This document shows positions 8,399-16,116 of a DNA stretch of 64,000 bases, piece by piece. The position numbers and the translations under genes are program-made. Origin of the DNA: an uncultured Dyadobacter sp. Its GTDB lineage: Bacteria; Bacteroidota; Bacteroidia; Cytophagales; Spirosomataceae. The DNA lies in NCBI RefSeq assembly GCF_946482605.1, contig NZ_CAMLSE010000037.1, positions 13,017 to 77,016 of the forward strand, in the 5' to 3' direction. The notes under the pieces were generated by a model. The model worked only from the letters and a program-made list of their open reading frames with translations. It made no database searches and was not told the origin of the DNA. Within the stretch, counting starts at the first letter, position 1. Each line of letters opens with the position of its first letter.

Positions 8399-11300
8399 AT
8401 GAATCTAACGCTATCTGCCAAGCAATGGGTGGCGATCGGGATCGTGTTGATGACACAATCGTCCCGGATCGTGCATTCCCAGGTCATTGCCTTTGCATCG
8501 GTGCCGCCCAAGCAACACAATTCCATTGGTCAGGAAATGAAGCTCAAAAATGTTTTGCTCGATTTGCAAAGGCATTACGGAGTGGAAATCATCTTTGAAG
8601 ACCGCCTGGTTGGCTCTGTAAACGTGGCGTCCGGTAACCTCGATTTTAATCAGCCGATTGAAAAGAACCTGGACGCGCTGTTGAGACAGAATGGGCTGAA
8701 ATATAAAAAGACAAGGAAAAACACATTTGTAATCACCGAAGGCAGGCCAAAGGAAGCTACCCCCGTGAAAGACAATAAGGAGGAGGCCATGGCGCTGCCG
8801 GAACAGCAATTACCGGTAAACCTGACGGCCTCTCCCGCTACGGTGGAAATCGCGGCCGTTGACAGGACCGTAAAGGGAAGGGTGTCCGACGAATCGGGCG
8901 CGGCCCTGCCCGGTGTGAGCGTATTGCTGAAAGGTACGCAGCGCGGAACTTCCACGGGGGCTGAGGGGGATTTTACATTCGATGTGCCCGAAAGTGGTCA
9001 GAACGTATTGGTTTTTAGCTTTGTCGGCTATAAGTCGCAGGAGGTTACGCTCGGAAACCAATCGGTCGTTAATATCAAACTTGCTCCGGATGAGAATGCA
9101 TTGGAGGAGGTAGTGGTCGTGGGCTATGGTACCGTCAAAAAATCTGACCTTACCGGTGCCGTCGGTACTATCAAGGCTGATGTGCTTCAGGAGCGTCCGG
9201 CATCTTCATTGAACCAGGGACTGTCAGGCCGCATTACCGGGGTCAATGTATCGTCCAATTCGGGTCGTCCTGGTGGTCGTGCCAATATCCGTATCCGCGG
9301 AGCAAGTTCCATCAGTGTTTCCAATAATCCATTGTACGTCATCGACGGAGTGATCCTGAATGCAGTGGAACTTCAAAATGGTAGTACGCCGATCGACTAT
9401 CTCAACCCCAATGATATCGCTTCCATTGAAGTATTGAAGGATGCTTCTTCAACCGCTATTTATGGTGCGCGCGGTGCTAACGGGGTAATCCTCGTGACGA
9501 CCAAGCGCGGTGTCGCAGGCGGTGGAAGGGTTACTTACGATACGGATTTCAGTATCGGTGTTGCTCCCAGAAAACTGGATGTGCTTAACTCGAAGGAGTT
9601 TCTGGCCGTGGAGGAAACAATTTATGCCAATGCGGCAAAATACGATCCCGTCGGCTGGGCCACCGGAACCAAATACACCAATCCGAAGCTGAAACGTACC
9701 AATCCGCGCTTGTTCGATTCCAGCGGTAATCCATTGTACGACACCGACTGGCAGGATGTGATGTTCCAGAAGGCGTTTACGCAAAACCATCAGTTGGGTT
9801 TCACCGGCGGCAATGAAAAAGGTACTTACGGAGCATTTGTGAACTACCGCAATGAGAACGGTATTGTAAAGGAATCCTGGCAGAAACGTTTCTCCGGTCG
9901 GTTTGTATTTGATACACAAATCAAATCCTGGCTGAAAGTGGGCGGTACCCTGGGCTACACCGATCAGAACGAGAAGCAGATCGACCAGCTTGGCGGCGGC
10001 GGTATCACAGCCATGCGCCAGGTACTGGAAGCATTGCCGATCATCCCCATTAAATACAGCGATGGCTCGTGGGCCAGCAACCGGGACTATCCGGGTATGG
10101 AAGGTGGAGATAACCCCTTACGTGTAGCCGGAGAACGCCTTTTTTACCTCCGCACGCAAACGATGCTGGGGAATATGTATGCCAATATCAATCTGGCCCC
10201 CGGACTGGAATTCCGGACTACCATCGGTACCAATGTGATCAATCAGCGGAGAGACTATTTCGCGGCAAAAGGACTGCAATATATTTCTACCAACGGAGAT
10301 GCGAGCGTGATCAACAGTCGGCTCAATTCATGGCAATTTGAAAACTACCTGACCTACAACAGGGACTTTGCGAAAATACATTCCGTGAATGCCATGCTTG
10401 GTCTCTCTTGGCAGCATGTTGACCGCTTTGACAACACCGCGACTACGCAGGGCTTCGATGATACTTACTTCCAGTTCAATAACCTGGGCGCAGGGGCGAG
10501 CCCGCAACCGCCGGGATCGGAAGGAACGGCCTATGGGTTGAACTCTTACTTCGCACGTTTGAACTATGGCCTGATGAACAAATACCTGGTGACTTTCACC
10601 GGACGTATCGACGGCTCGTCCAAGTTTGGTGCGGCCAACCGGTATGCATTCTTCCCGTCGGCGGCAGTAGCATGGCGCGTGACCGAGGAAGAGTTCATGA
10701 AGACGGTGCCGGCAATCTCCAATCTTAAGATCCGTGCGAGCTATGGTGCTACCGGTAACTCCGAGATCCCTGCCTACCGCGCATTGGCGGGGATGGCCAA
10801 CAACGTACCCAATGTGATCGATTACAGTGTGATCTTCAATGGCACGCGCAACATCGGTACAGGTATTGCGAGGATGTCCAATACCAACCTCCAATGGGAA
10901 AAAACCCAGCAGGTTGACCTTGGTATCGAGCTGGGTTTGTTTTCAAACCGGGTAAGCTTCGAACTCGATCTTTACCGCAGAAAGGTGAACGACATGTTGC
11001 TCGATGCGCCGCTGCCTTTCACTACCGGTTACAGCAGCATTTTTACGAACATCGGCAGCATGGAAAACAAAGGGGTTGAATTTGCGGTGAATTCTACGAA
11101 TATCCGTACCGACAATTTCTCCTGGAACACAACTTTCAATATCTCTGTCAACAAAAATAAAGTGCTGGCGCTTTCAGGAGGTAGCGACATCTTCTCCGGC
11201 GCGACGGTTATCCGGGTAGGCGAACCGGTTGGATCGTTCTTCGGAAGACAGCACCTGGGAACCTGGTCGACAGCAGAAGCTGAGGAAGCCAAGAAGTACA

Positions 11301-11887
11301 ACAAGCTTCCAGGCGATGTCAAGTACGGAGACCTGAATAAAGACGGTTTCATCAATGACAACGACCGTGCGATTATCGGTAAAGGTATCCCCGACGGTTT
11401 CGGAACATTCCTGAACACATTTAACTTCAAAAACTGGTCGCTGACGGTGGATCTGCAATACATGTACGGCAACGACGTGCTCGACAGAAGTATCCACTCG
11501 GCTGAGGACAGACAAGGCATCGCCAACAGTTATAAAACTGTCCTCAATGCCTGGACCGAAACCAACCAGAATACGCCGATCGCGCAGATTCGTCCGATCA
11601 ATGCCTATTACGATACCAACAACGATAGCCACAAGGTAACTGACGCTTCGTTTATCCGCGGACGTAACTTGCTGCTGGCCTACAACTTCCCGGCAGATGT
11701 GGTTTCCAAGCTGAAATTGGACAGAGTCAGAGCTTATGCTTCGATACAGAACTTCTTTGTAGCCACCAAATACAAAGGTTACGATCCGGAAGTATCCAAT
11801 TCGGGCTCGCCGTTTGATCAAGGGTTTGGACTGTATGATTATCCGAAGCCACGGGTATTTATGCTGGGTTTAAACATCGGTTTATAA
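8399..11887 (+). CDS. SusC/RagA-family TonB-linked outer membrane receptor with STN signalling domain
   Basis: 1162 aa from ATG 8399 (an upstream TTG at 8393 adds two residues). Order: signal region; STN domain about residues 45-115 (L-K-N-V-L-L-D-L-Q-R-H-Y-G, ending F-V-I-T-E-G); carboxypeptidase-regulatory-like domain about 160-240 (V-K-G-R-V-S-D-E-S-G); TonB-box-like E-E-V-V-V-V-G-Y-G-T; plug with I-R-I-R-G-A-S-S and D-A-S-S-T-A-I-Y-G-A-R-G-A-N-G-V; then the 22-strand barrel ending in a short hydrophobic strand with Leu-Asn-Ile-Gly-Leu. It imports a large ligand with the SusD lipoprotein encoded next and signals to FecR. No glycosidase, peptidase or sulfatase is attached to this operon, so the ligand is open. 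Confidence 0.93.
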   Translation: MNLTLSAKQWVAIGIVLMTQSSRIVHSQVIAFASVPPKQHNSIGQEMKLKNVLLDLQRHYGVEIIFEDRLVGSVNVASGNLDFNQPIEKNLDALLRQNGLKYKKTRKNTFVITEGRPKEATPVKDNKEEAMALPEQQLPVNLTASPATVEIAAVDRTVKGRVSDESGAALPGVSVLLKGTQRGTSTGAEGDFTFDVPESGQNVLVFSFVGYKSQEVTLGNQSVVNIKLAPDENALEEVVVVGYGTVKKSDLTGAVGTIKADVLQERPASSLNQGLSGRITGVNVSSNSGRPGGRANIRIRGASSISVSNNPLYVIDGVILNAVELQNGSTPIDYLNPNDIASIEVLKDASSTAIYGARGANGVILVTTKRGVAGGGRVTYDTDFSIGVAPRKLDVLNSKEFLAVEETIYANAAKYDPVGWATGTKYTNPKLKRTNPRLFDSSGNPLYDTDWQDVMFQKAFTQNHQLGFTGGNEKGTYGAFVNYRNENGIVKESWQKRFSGRFVFDTQIKSWLKVGGTLGYTDQNEKQIDQLGGGGITAMRQVLEALPIIPIKYSDGSWASNRDYPGMEGGDNPLRVAGERLFYLRTQTMLGNMYANINLAPGLEFRTTIGTNVINQRRDYFAAKGLQYISTNGDASVINSRLNSWQFENYLTYNRDFAKIHSVNAMLGLSWQHVDRFDNTATTQGFDDTYFQFNNLGAGASPQPPGSEGTAYGLNSYFARLNYGLMNKYLVTFTGRIDGSSKFGAANRYAFFPSAAVAWRVTEEEFMKTVPAISNLKIRASYGATGNSEIPAYRALAGMANNVPNVIDYSVIFNGTRNIGTGIARMSNTNLQWEKTQQVDLGIELGLFSNRVSFELDLYRRKVNDMLLDAPLPFTTGYSSIFTNIGSMENKGVEFAVNSTNIRTDNFSWNTTFNISVNKNKVLALSGGSDIFSGATVIRVGEPVGSFFGRQHLGTWSTAEAEEAKKYNKLPGDVKYGDLNKDGFINDNDRAIIGKGIPDGFGTFLNTFNFKNWSLTVDLQYMYGNDVLDRSIHSAEDRQGIANSYKTVLNAWTETNQNTPIAQIRPINAYYDTNNDSHKVTDASFIRGRNLLLAYNFPADVVSKLKLDRVRAYASIQNFFVATKYKGYDPEVSNSGSPFDQGFGLYDYPKPRVFMLGLNIGL

Positions 11888-11914
11888 TTATTCTGACCAT
11901 TATCTGAAATACCA

Positions 11915-13417
11915 ATGAATCGTATATCAAGAAAAATAGGCCTTTTTACAACGCTGCTCAGCGCGTTTATGACGGCGGGCTGTTCCGACTTCCTTGATGA
12001 ATCGGACCCCAGCAACTTTACGGTTGAAAACTATTTCACAAAGCCGGAGCATGCCAGAAGCTCTGTGAATGCAATTTATGCCAACCTTCGTGTGCCGTTG
12101 GGCAGCGGCTTTGGAGGCGGAACCTGGATGATGACCGAGTTTGCCACTGGCCTTGCGGCAACCGACCTTGGACAGGCTGTAAACAGCTACTTCGTGAAGG
12201 ACCTCAGAAACACTTCCGACAACGGCTACGGACAGTCCTACTGGCAGTTTTACTACAAGGGAATTGCCAATGCCAACCTTTCCATCGCTAAAATTCCCGG
12301 CATCAGCATGGATGCGGCAGAGGCTAAAAAGCTGATGGGAGAGGCGTATTTCCTTCGTGCATTCTACTACTTCAATCTGGTGCAGATGTTCGGAAGCATT
12401 CCGGTGATCACGGCTCCGGTGGATCTGCAATCAGACCAGCTCCGTCCGACCCAGTCCACACCCGAGCAAGTCTATAATCTGATCGTAGAAGATCTCAAAC
12501 TGGCCGAAGCAGCCGGTTTGCCGATGACGGATGCGTCAGGAAAGGTGAGCACAGGAGCGGTAAAGTCATTGCTGGCAAAAGTTTACCTCACGATGGCCGG
12601 GTTCCCATTGCAGAAAGGTGCGGCCTATTATGATCTGGCTGCAAAAAAAGCAGAGGAAGTAATTGATTCGAAGGTGTTCAAACTGTTTGGTTCTTATGAC
12701 GACCTCCATAATCCGGCCAAGAAGAATATCGAAGAGAACATTTTTATGGTACAGTTTAAAACGCAGATCCTTCCATCCAACTGGCAGGTGGCTATTATCC
12801 CGTACAACAAAAACATTTCTCAATACTCCGATGAAACAGGCGGGATTTATGCCACCGGCGATTTTGTGAAGTCCTATGAGGCCAATGACCTTCGCGCGAA
12901 GGAGAAACAATTCTTCTTTACCAAGTTTACCAACGAAGCCGATCGTAGCAAGGAAGTGGATCTGGGAGGCTATTTCATTTACAAGCATTTCGACAATGTG
13001 GCTCAGACAAGCACTGCCAACAGTGACCTTAACTGGCCGGTGATCCGTTATGCGGATGTGTTGCTGACCTATGCCGAAGCAGCCAACGAAGTGAGCGGGC
13101 CGTCGGCCAAAGCGTACGACGCGGTTAACGCGATCCGCACGCGTGCGCAGTTGCCCAATCTGACAGGTCTTTCAAAGGACGCTCTCCGCGAAGCTGTATG
13201 GAAAGAGCGCTGGTATGAGCTGTGTTTCGAGAACATCACCTGGTTCGACATGGTAAGGCTGCGTAAGGCATTCAATGTGAAGACCAAGAAGTTCGAGGAT
13301 TATGTAGGTCACAAGTTCAGCTACGGGCCTACCGTGACCGCCCGCGAATTGCTTTTCCCGCTTCCCACAGCGGAGGTGCGGAATAACACCAATCTGAAAC
13401 AGAACGTAGGATATTGA
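11915..13417 (+). CDS. SusD/RagB-family surface lipoprotein
   Basis: 500 aa. It has a lipoprotein signal with Cys in T-A-G-C-S-D-F-L-D, the usual SusD opening. SusD helical repeats include A-Y-F-L-R-A-F-Y-Y-F-N-L-V-Q and, towards the end, N-A-I-R-T-R-A-Q-L-P, E-R-W-Y-E-L-C-F-E and L-L-F-P-L-P-T-A-E-V with N-x-N-L-K-Q-N-x-G-Y. It forms the lid on the SusC barrel and binds the ligand at the cell surface. It lies 27 bp after susC and is the last gene of the sigma-FecR-SusC-SusD operon, which a strong terminator then closes. Confidence 0.93.
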   Translation: MNRISRKIGLFTTLLSAFMTAGCSDFLDESDPSNFTVENYFTKPEHARSSVNAIYANLRVPLGSGFGGGTWMMTEFATGLAATDLGQAVNSYFVKDLRNTSDNGYGQSYWQFYYKGIANANLSIAKIPGISMDAAEAKKLMGEAYFLRAFYYFNLVQMFGSIPVITAPVDLQSDQLRPTQSTPEQVYNLIVEDLKLAEAAGLPMTDASGKVSTGAVKSLLAKVYLTMAGFPLQKGAAYYDLAAKKAEEVIDSKVFKLFGSYDDLHNPAKKNIEENIFMVQFKTQILPSNWQVAIIPYNKNISQYSDETGGIYATGDFVKSYEANDLRAKEKQFFFTKFTNEADRSKEVDLGGYFIYKHFDNVAQTSTANSDLNWPVIRYADVLLTYAEAANEVSGPSAKAYDAVNAIRTRAQLPNLTGLSKDALREAVWKERWYELCFENITWFDMVRLRKAFNVKTKKFEDYVGHKFSYGPTVTARELLFPLPTAEVRNNTNLKQNVGY

Positions 13418-13437
13418 TTCATAGATTAGGTTAATAA

Positions 13438-13457
13438 TTAAGCTTAGGCAAGCTTAA
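13438..13457. repeat. 20-bp palindrome downstream of SusD
   Basis: TTAAGCTT (13438-13445), loop AGGC, AAGCTTAA (13450-13457). A perfect 8-bp stem directly before the terminator hairpin; it may stabilise the mRNA 3' end. Confidence 0.5.
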
Positions 13458-13471
13458 TAGCAGTAGTAATA

Positions 13472-13504
13472 AAAACGCCGCCGGACATTATCCGGCGGCG
13501 TTTT
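13472..13504. terminator. strong terminator between convergent SusD and phytase genes
   Basis: A perfect 14-bp stem, AAAACGCCGCCGGA (13472-13485) with TCCGGCGGCGTTTT (13491-13504), has a CATTA loop. A- and T-rich flanks on both sides allow action in either direction; the phytase gene converges on it from the right. Confidence 0.9.
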
Positions 13505-13563
13505 GGTTTTTATGCGCTCAGACTGGTAGTCGGTCTGATCAATGGTGGTGATGATTGTTTTAA

Positions 13564-14655
13564 TTACTTTATTGATTTCAACTCCTTGCCGGCAATGTCC
13601 TGCCAGCGGTAGAGGTGGAAAGTTTTGTCGTCGCTCATGGCGACGAACAGACCTTTTGGGAAATCACCATTGAGGGGGACGGATGTGACGTCAGATCCGT
13701 CACTATTGCTCGCTTTGACGGTGATTTTTTTCAAAAGGGAATGCTCGTTAGGGTTACCGGGCGCTCCTTCCCGCGGAAAGATCTGGAAACTGTTGGCTCC
13801 CTGATCGGAAACGAGGACATATCCGGTCGAATCCGTAAGCTGGTAAATGGAGATCCCTTCGTGGTCCTCGGTAAAACCTGCTGTCGCAAAGAGGGCGAGT
13901 TCCTGGTTACCTTTCTCTGGATCGGCGTAATATTTGCGGACACCCTTTCCTTCATCGGAATAGTAAACGTAGCCCAGCTGGTCATCGACCGCAATGGATT
14001 CGATTTCTTTAAGCCCGCTGTAATTACCGAATTTACGGACCAGTGAGGCCTTTACCTGTCCTTTTCCATTGTCCTCAAGAAGATATTGCCAAAGATAAGT
14101 ACCGTCTGTCGGCCCCGACTTCCTGCCCACGATGGCGTAAATACTACCAGCTTTGTTTTTATAAAGCGCAATGCCCATCAGGTCGCGTTCATTGACACCG
14201 GCCTGGCCCTGAAACATCTCAATGCCCCCCTGATCGACGGGTTTCATATCGGGCAGGCTGTAAATGCGCAGCTTGTGTGTGAATCGCTCGGTGGTGACGG
14301 CAATGTCGGTAGGCTTTCCGGCCAGGGTCAGGCCGTATTCAATATCGACATTATCAGGCCGTTTCAGGCCGGTTACGCTTTTGTCGCGTTGTATCCTGCC
14401 TTGCAGGTCGAAGACATACAAACCACCGTCCTGGTCCTTGTCGGTACCGATGATGAGGCTCTTTGCGGGATCGGCGGGGTTGATCCAGATCGCAGGATCG
14501 TCGGTGTCGTGGGCTACGGTGTCGCTAATGAATGCGGGCTGGATGACCGCGCTCACGGTGTCAGCTTTGGCAGATTGAATCGGGGCGTTCTGATGGCCCT
14601 GGCAGGCAATGAATGCTGCCGCCAGGCCAATGGCTGGGATAATGAATGCTTTCAC
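13564..14655 (-). CDS. beta-propeller phytase (3-phytase) lipoprotein
   Basis: 363 aa. The N-terminus is a lipoprotein signal (F-I-A-C, Cys near residue 19). The body matches beta-propeller phytase: D-T-D-D-P-A-I-W near residue 50, I-G-T-D-K-D-Q-D-G-G-L near 69, R-P-D-N-V-D near 99, K-E-I-E-S-I-A-V-D-D, Y-Y-S-D-E, E-D-H-E-G-I and S-D-Q-G-A-N-S-F near 280. These acidic residues bind the calcium ions that position phytate for stepwise phosphate removal. It is the last gene of a minus-strand group with a TonB receptor and a beta-helix-like lipoprotein. Such receptor-phytase neighbourhoods are known in Bacteroidetes and proteobacteria, which supports phytate or inositol-phosphate use. Confidence 0.9.
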   Translation of the reverse strand: MKAFIIPAIGLAAAFIACQGHQNAPIQSAKADTVSAVIQPAFISDTVAHDTDDPAIWINPADPAKSLIIGTDKDQDGGLYVFDLQGRIQRDKSVTGLKRPDNVDIEYGLTLAGKPTDIAVTTERFTHKLRIYSLPDMKPVDQGGIEMFQGQAGVNERDLMGIALYKNKAGSIYAIVGRKSGPTDGTYLWQYLLEDNGKGQVKASLVRKFGNYSGLKEIESIAVDDQLGYVYYSDEGKGVRKYYADPEKGNQELALFATAGFTEDHEGISIYQLTDSTGYVLVSDQGANSFQIFPREGAPGNPNEHSLLKKITVKASNSDGSDVTSVPLNGDFPKGLFVAMSDDKTFHLYRWQDIAGKELKSIK

Positions 14656-14691
14656 TGGTGTTGGAAGAATGTAGATTGTACTGAACCGAGA

Positions 14692-14782
14692 TTGTCATGT
14701 TGAGCGAAGTCGAAACATCGTGCACGATGCCTTCGACTCCGCTCAGGCTGACAAATTTCGTCCGGTCCGCTCAGGCTGACAA
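14692..14782. repeat. REP-like palindromic element plus extra half-copy
   Basis: The left arm 14692-14722 (starts TTGTCATGTTGAGCGAAGTC) and right arm 14723-14754 (ends CCGCTCAGGCTGACAA) form an imperfect inverted repeat centred on the perfect palindrome CATCGTGCACGATG. TCCGCTCAGGCTGACAA at 14738-14754 is repeated exactly at 14766-14782. It lies between the phytase gene and the upstream lipoprotein gene. The TGAGCGnAGTCGAA core is of a type seen dispersed in many Bacteroidetes genomes. Confidence 0.7.
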
Positions 14783-14813
14783 TGCCGTAGTGTTACGTAT
14801 ACTTAAATAAAAA

Positions 14814-16091
14814 TTACTTAGTACCAAACGCGCCGATGTAATCGGCAGGAGCGGGAGATTTGTAGGTTACACCATTGACAACGAGACCGTCGGCATAAAG
14901 GCGGGTGAAACCGGTTTTACCCTTGCCCAGTGCCGGTGAGCCGGCTTGTAAATGAAAGTCCCAGGCCGTGTTGAAAGCGGCATTTTTGTTGTCGGTCGTC
15001 AATGGGTAGTTCACGAATTTAGGATCGTTGTCGCCCACTTTCGCGGAAATCAGGTCATTGGCACCTTTCAGGATCTCAACCGATGGCTGGAATTGCTTCA
15101 CGCCTTCTTCGCTGGCACCATAATACAAGGTGTTGTTGATCACCGAACGGTCGTCTACCGACTTGTCGACATTCTCTTTCTTGATACCGAAGCGGTCGTT
15201 GGCAAGGAGGTTATTGTAAAGGTCTGCGCGAACACCTTTTTCCAGCCATATGGAGCCTCCTTTGGTAGTAGGCCTTCTCCAACCGGCATTGATGATCGTG
15301 TTGTTATAACCCACAACATAGGCCTGCGGCGTGCGGTCACCCGAATTCGAAAGTTTCAATGCATTGGTATTGGGGCTGTAAACCACGTTGAAGGCCACAT
15401 CGGCCTGCACGCCCGATTTGATATTGATCGCATCGCCGCCCGATACGCCGGTGGTGTTAAAGGTGTTATTAGCGATGATCACTTTGCCGCCTTCAATGTA
15501 AAAACCGTCTTCGTTGAAATTGCGGATAACGCTGTTCACCACCACCAGCTTGCCATTTACATTGGGGTAGTAAATCACAGGAACGTGCTCGCCGGCAGCC
15601 GCTTTGTACAAGCCGGCTTTTACGGATGGTGATTCTTCGGTTGTTACCGCGCCGCCGTATTCGAGAATGGTATTGCTCAATACGAATTCAGCCGCATTAG
15701 GGCCGGCGATCAACCCGCCCCAAAGGTTCCCAAACTGATTTCCCGCCGTTTTCCAGGCATCGGGAACCGTAAATTTCACAGGTGCTGCTGCACTTCCAAG
15801 GCTGTACAGGTTACCTTTCACCACCACTTCCGGCTTGATCACCGAGTCGCTAAAAAGTACCGTCACCCCTTCTTCAATGGTAAGCGACTTGCCTTCCGGG
15901 ATTTGAATGTGGCCGGTTACTTTGTAGGTATTGCCTTTGGCCCAGGTACCGGAAACTTCACCGGTTACGGATTGCTCGATAGGTTGTGGAGTCACAGGTG
16001 TCGGCTCATCTTTGTCGTCGCTGCAACCGGTGATGAAGAGTGTCGCCAGGGCGGATAGCATGAATAGTTGTTTCATTTTGGAATGGTTCAT
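14814..16091 (-). CDS. beta-helix-like lipoprotein in the phytase locus
   Basis: 425 aa (a second Met at residue 6 would also give the signal). Lipobox F-I-T-G-C near residue 22 is followed by a D-D-K-D-E-P-T-P-V-T-P linker. The body consists of short beta-strand turns of parallel beta-helix type: I-P-E-G-K-S-L-T-I-E-E-G-V-T-V, N-T-I-L-E-Y-G-G-A, V-V-N-S-V-I-R-N-F-N-E-D-G-F, V-I-I-A-N-N-T-F-N and Y-N-N-L-L-A-N-D-R-F-G. No catalytic motif is recognised. It lies 25 bp from the TonB receptor stop codon, so it is co-transcribed with it, and the phytase follows. A surface ligand-binding or substrate-presenting partner of the receptor is plausible, but no function is assigned. Confidence 0.75.
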   Translation of the reverse strand: MNHSKMKQLFMLSALATLFITGCSDDKDEPTPVTPQPIEQSVTGEVSGTWAKGNTYKVTGHIQIPEGKSLTIEEGVTVLFSDSVIKPEVVVKGNLYSLGSAAAPVKFTVPDAWKTAGNQFGNLWGGLIAGPNAAEFVLSNTILEYGGAVTTEESPSVKAGLYKAAAGEHVPVIYYPNVNGKLVVVNSVIRNFNEDGFYIEGGKVIIANNTFNTTGVSGGDAINIKSGVQADVAFNVVYSPNTNALKLSNSGDRTPQAYVVGYNNTIINAGWRRPTTKGGSIWLEKGVRADLYNNLLANDRFGIKKENVDKSVDDRSVINNTLYYGASEEGVKQFQPSVEILKGANDLISAKVGDNDPKFVNYPLTTDNKNAAFNTAWDFHLQAGSPALGKGKTGFTRLYADGLVVNGVTYKSPAPADYIGAFGTK

Positions 16092-16116
16092 GAGATTTAA
16101 AAATTTTGATGATTGA

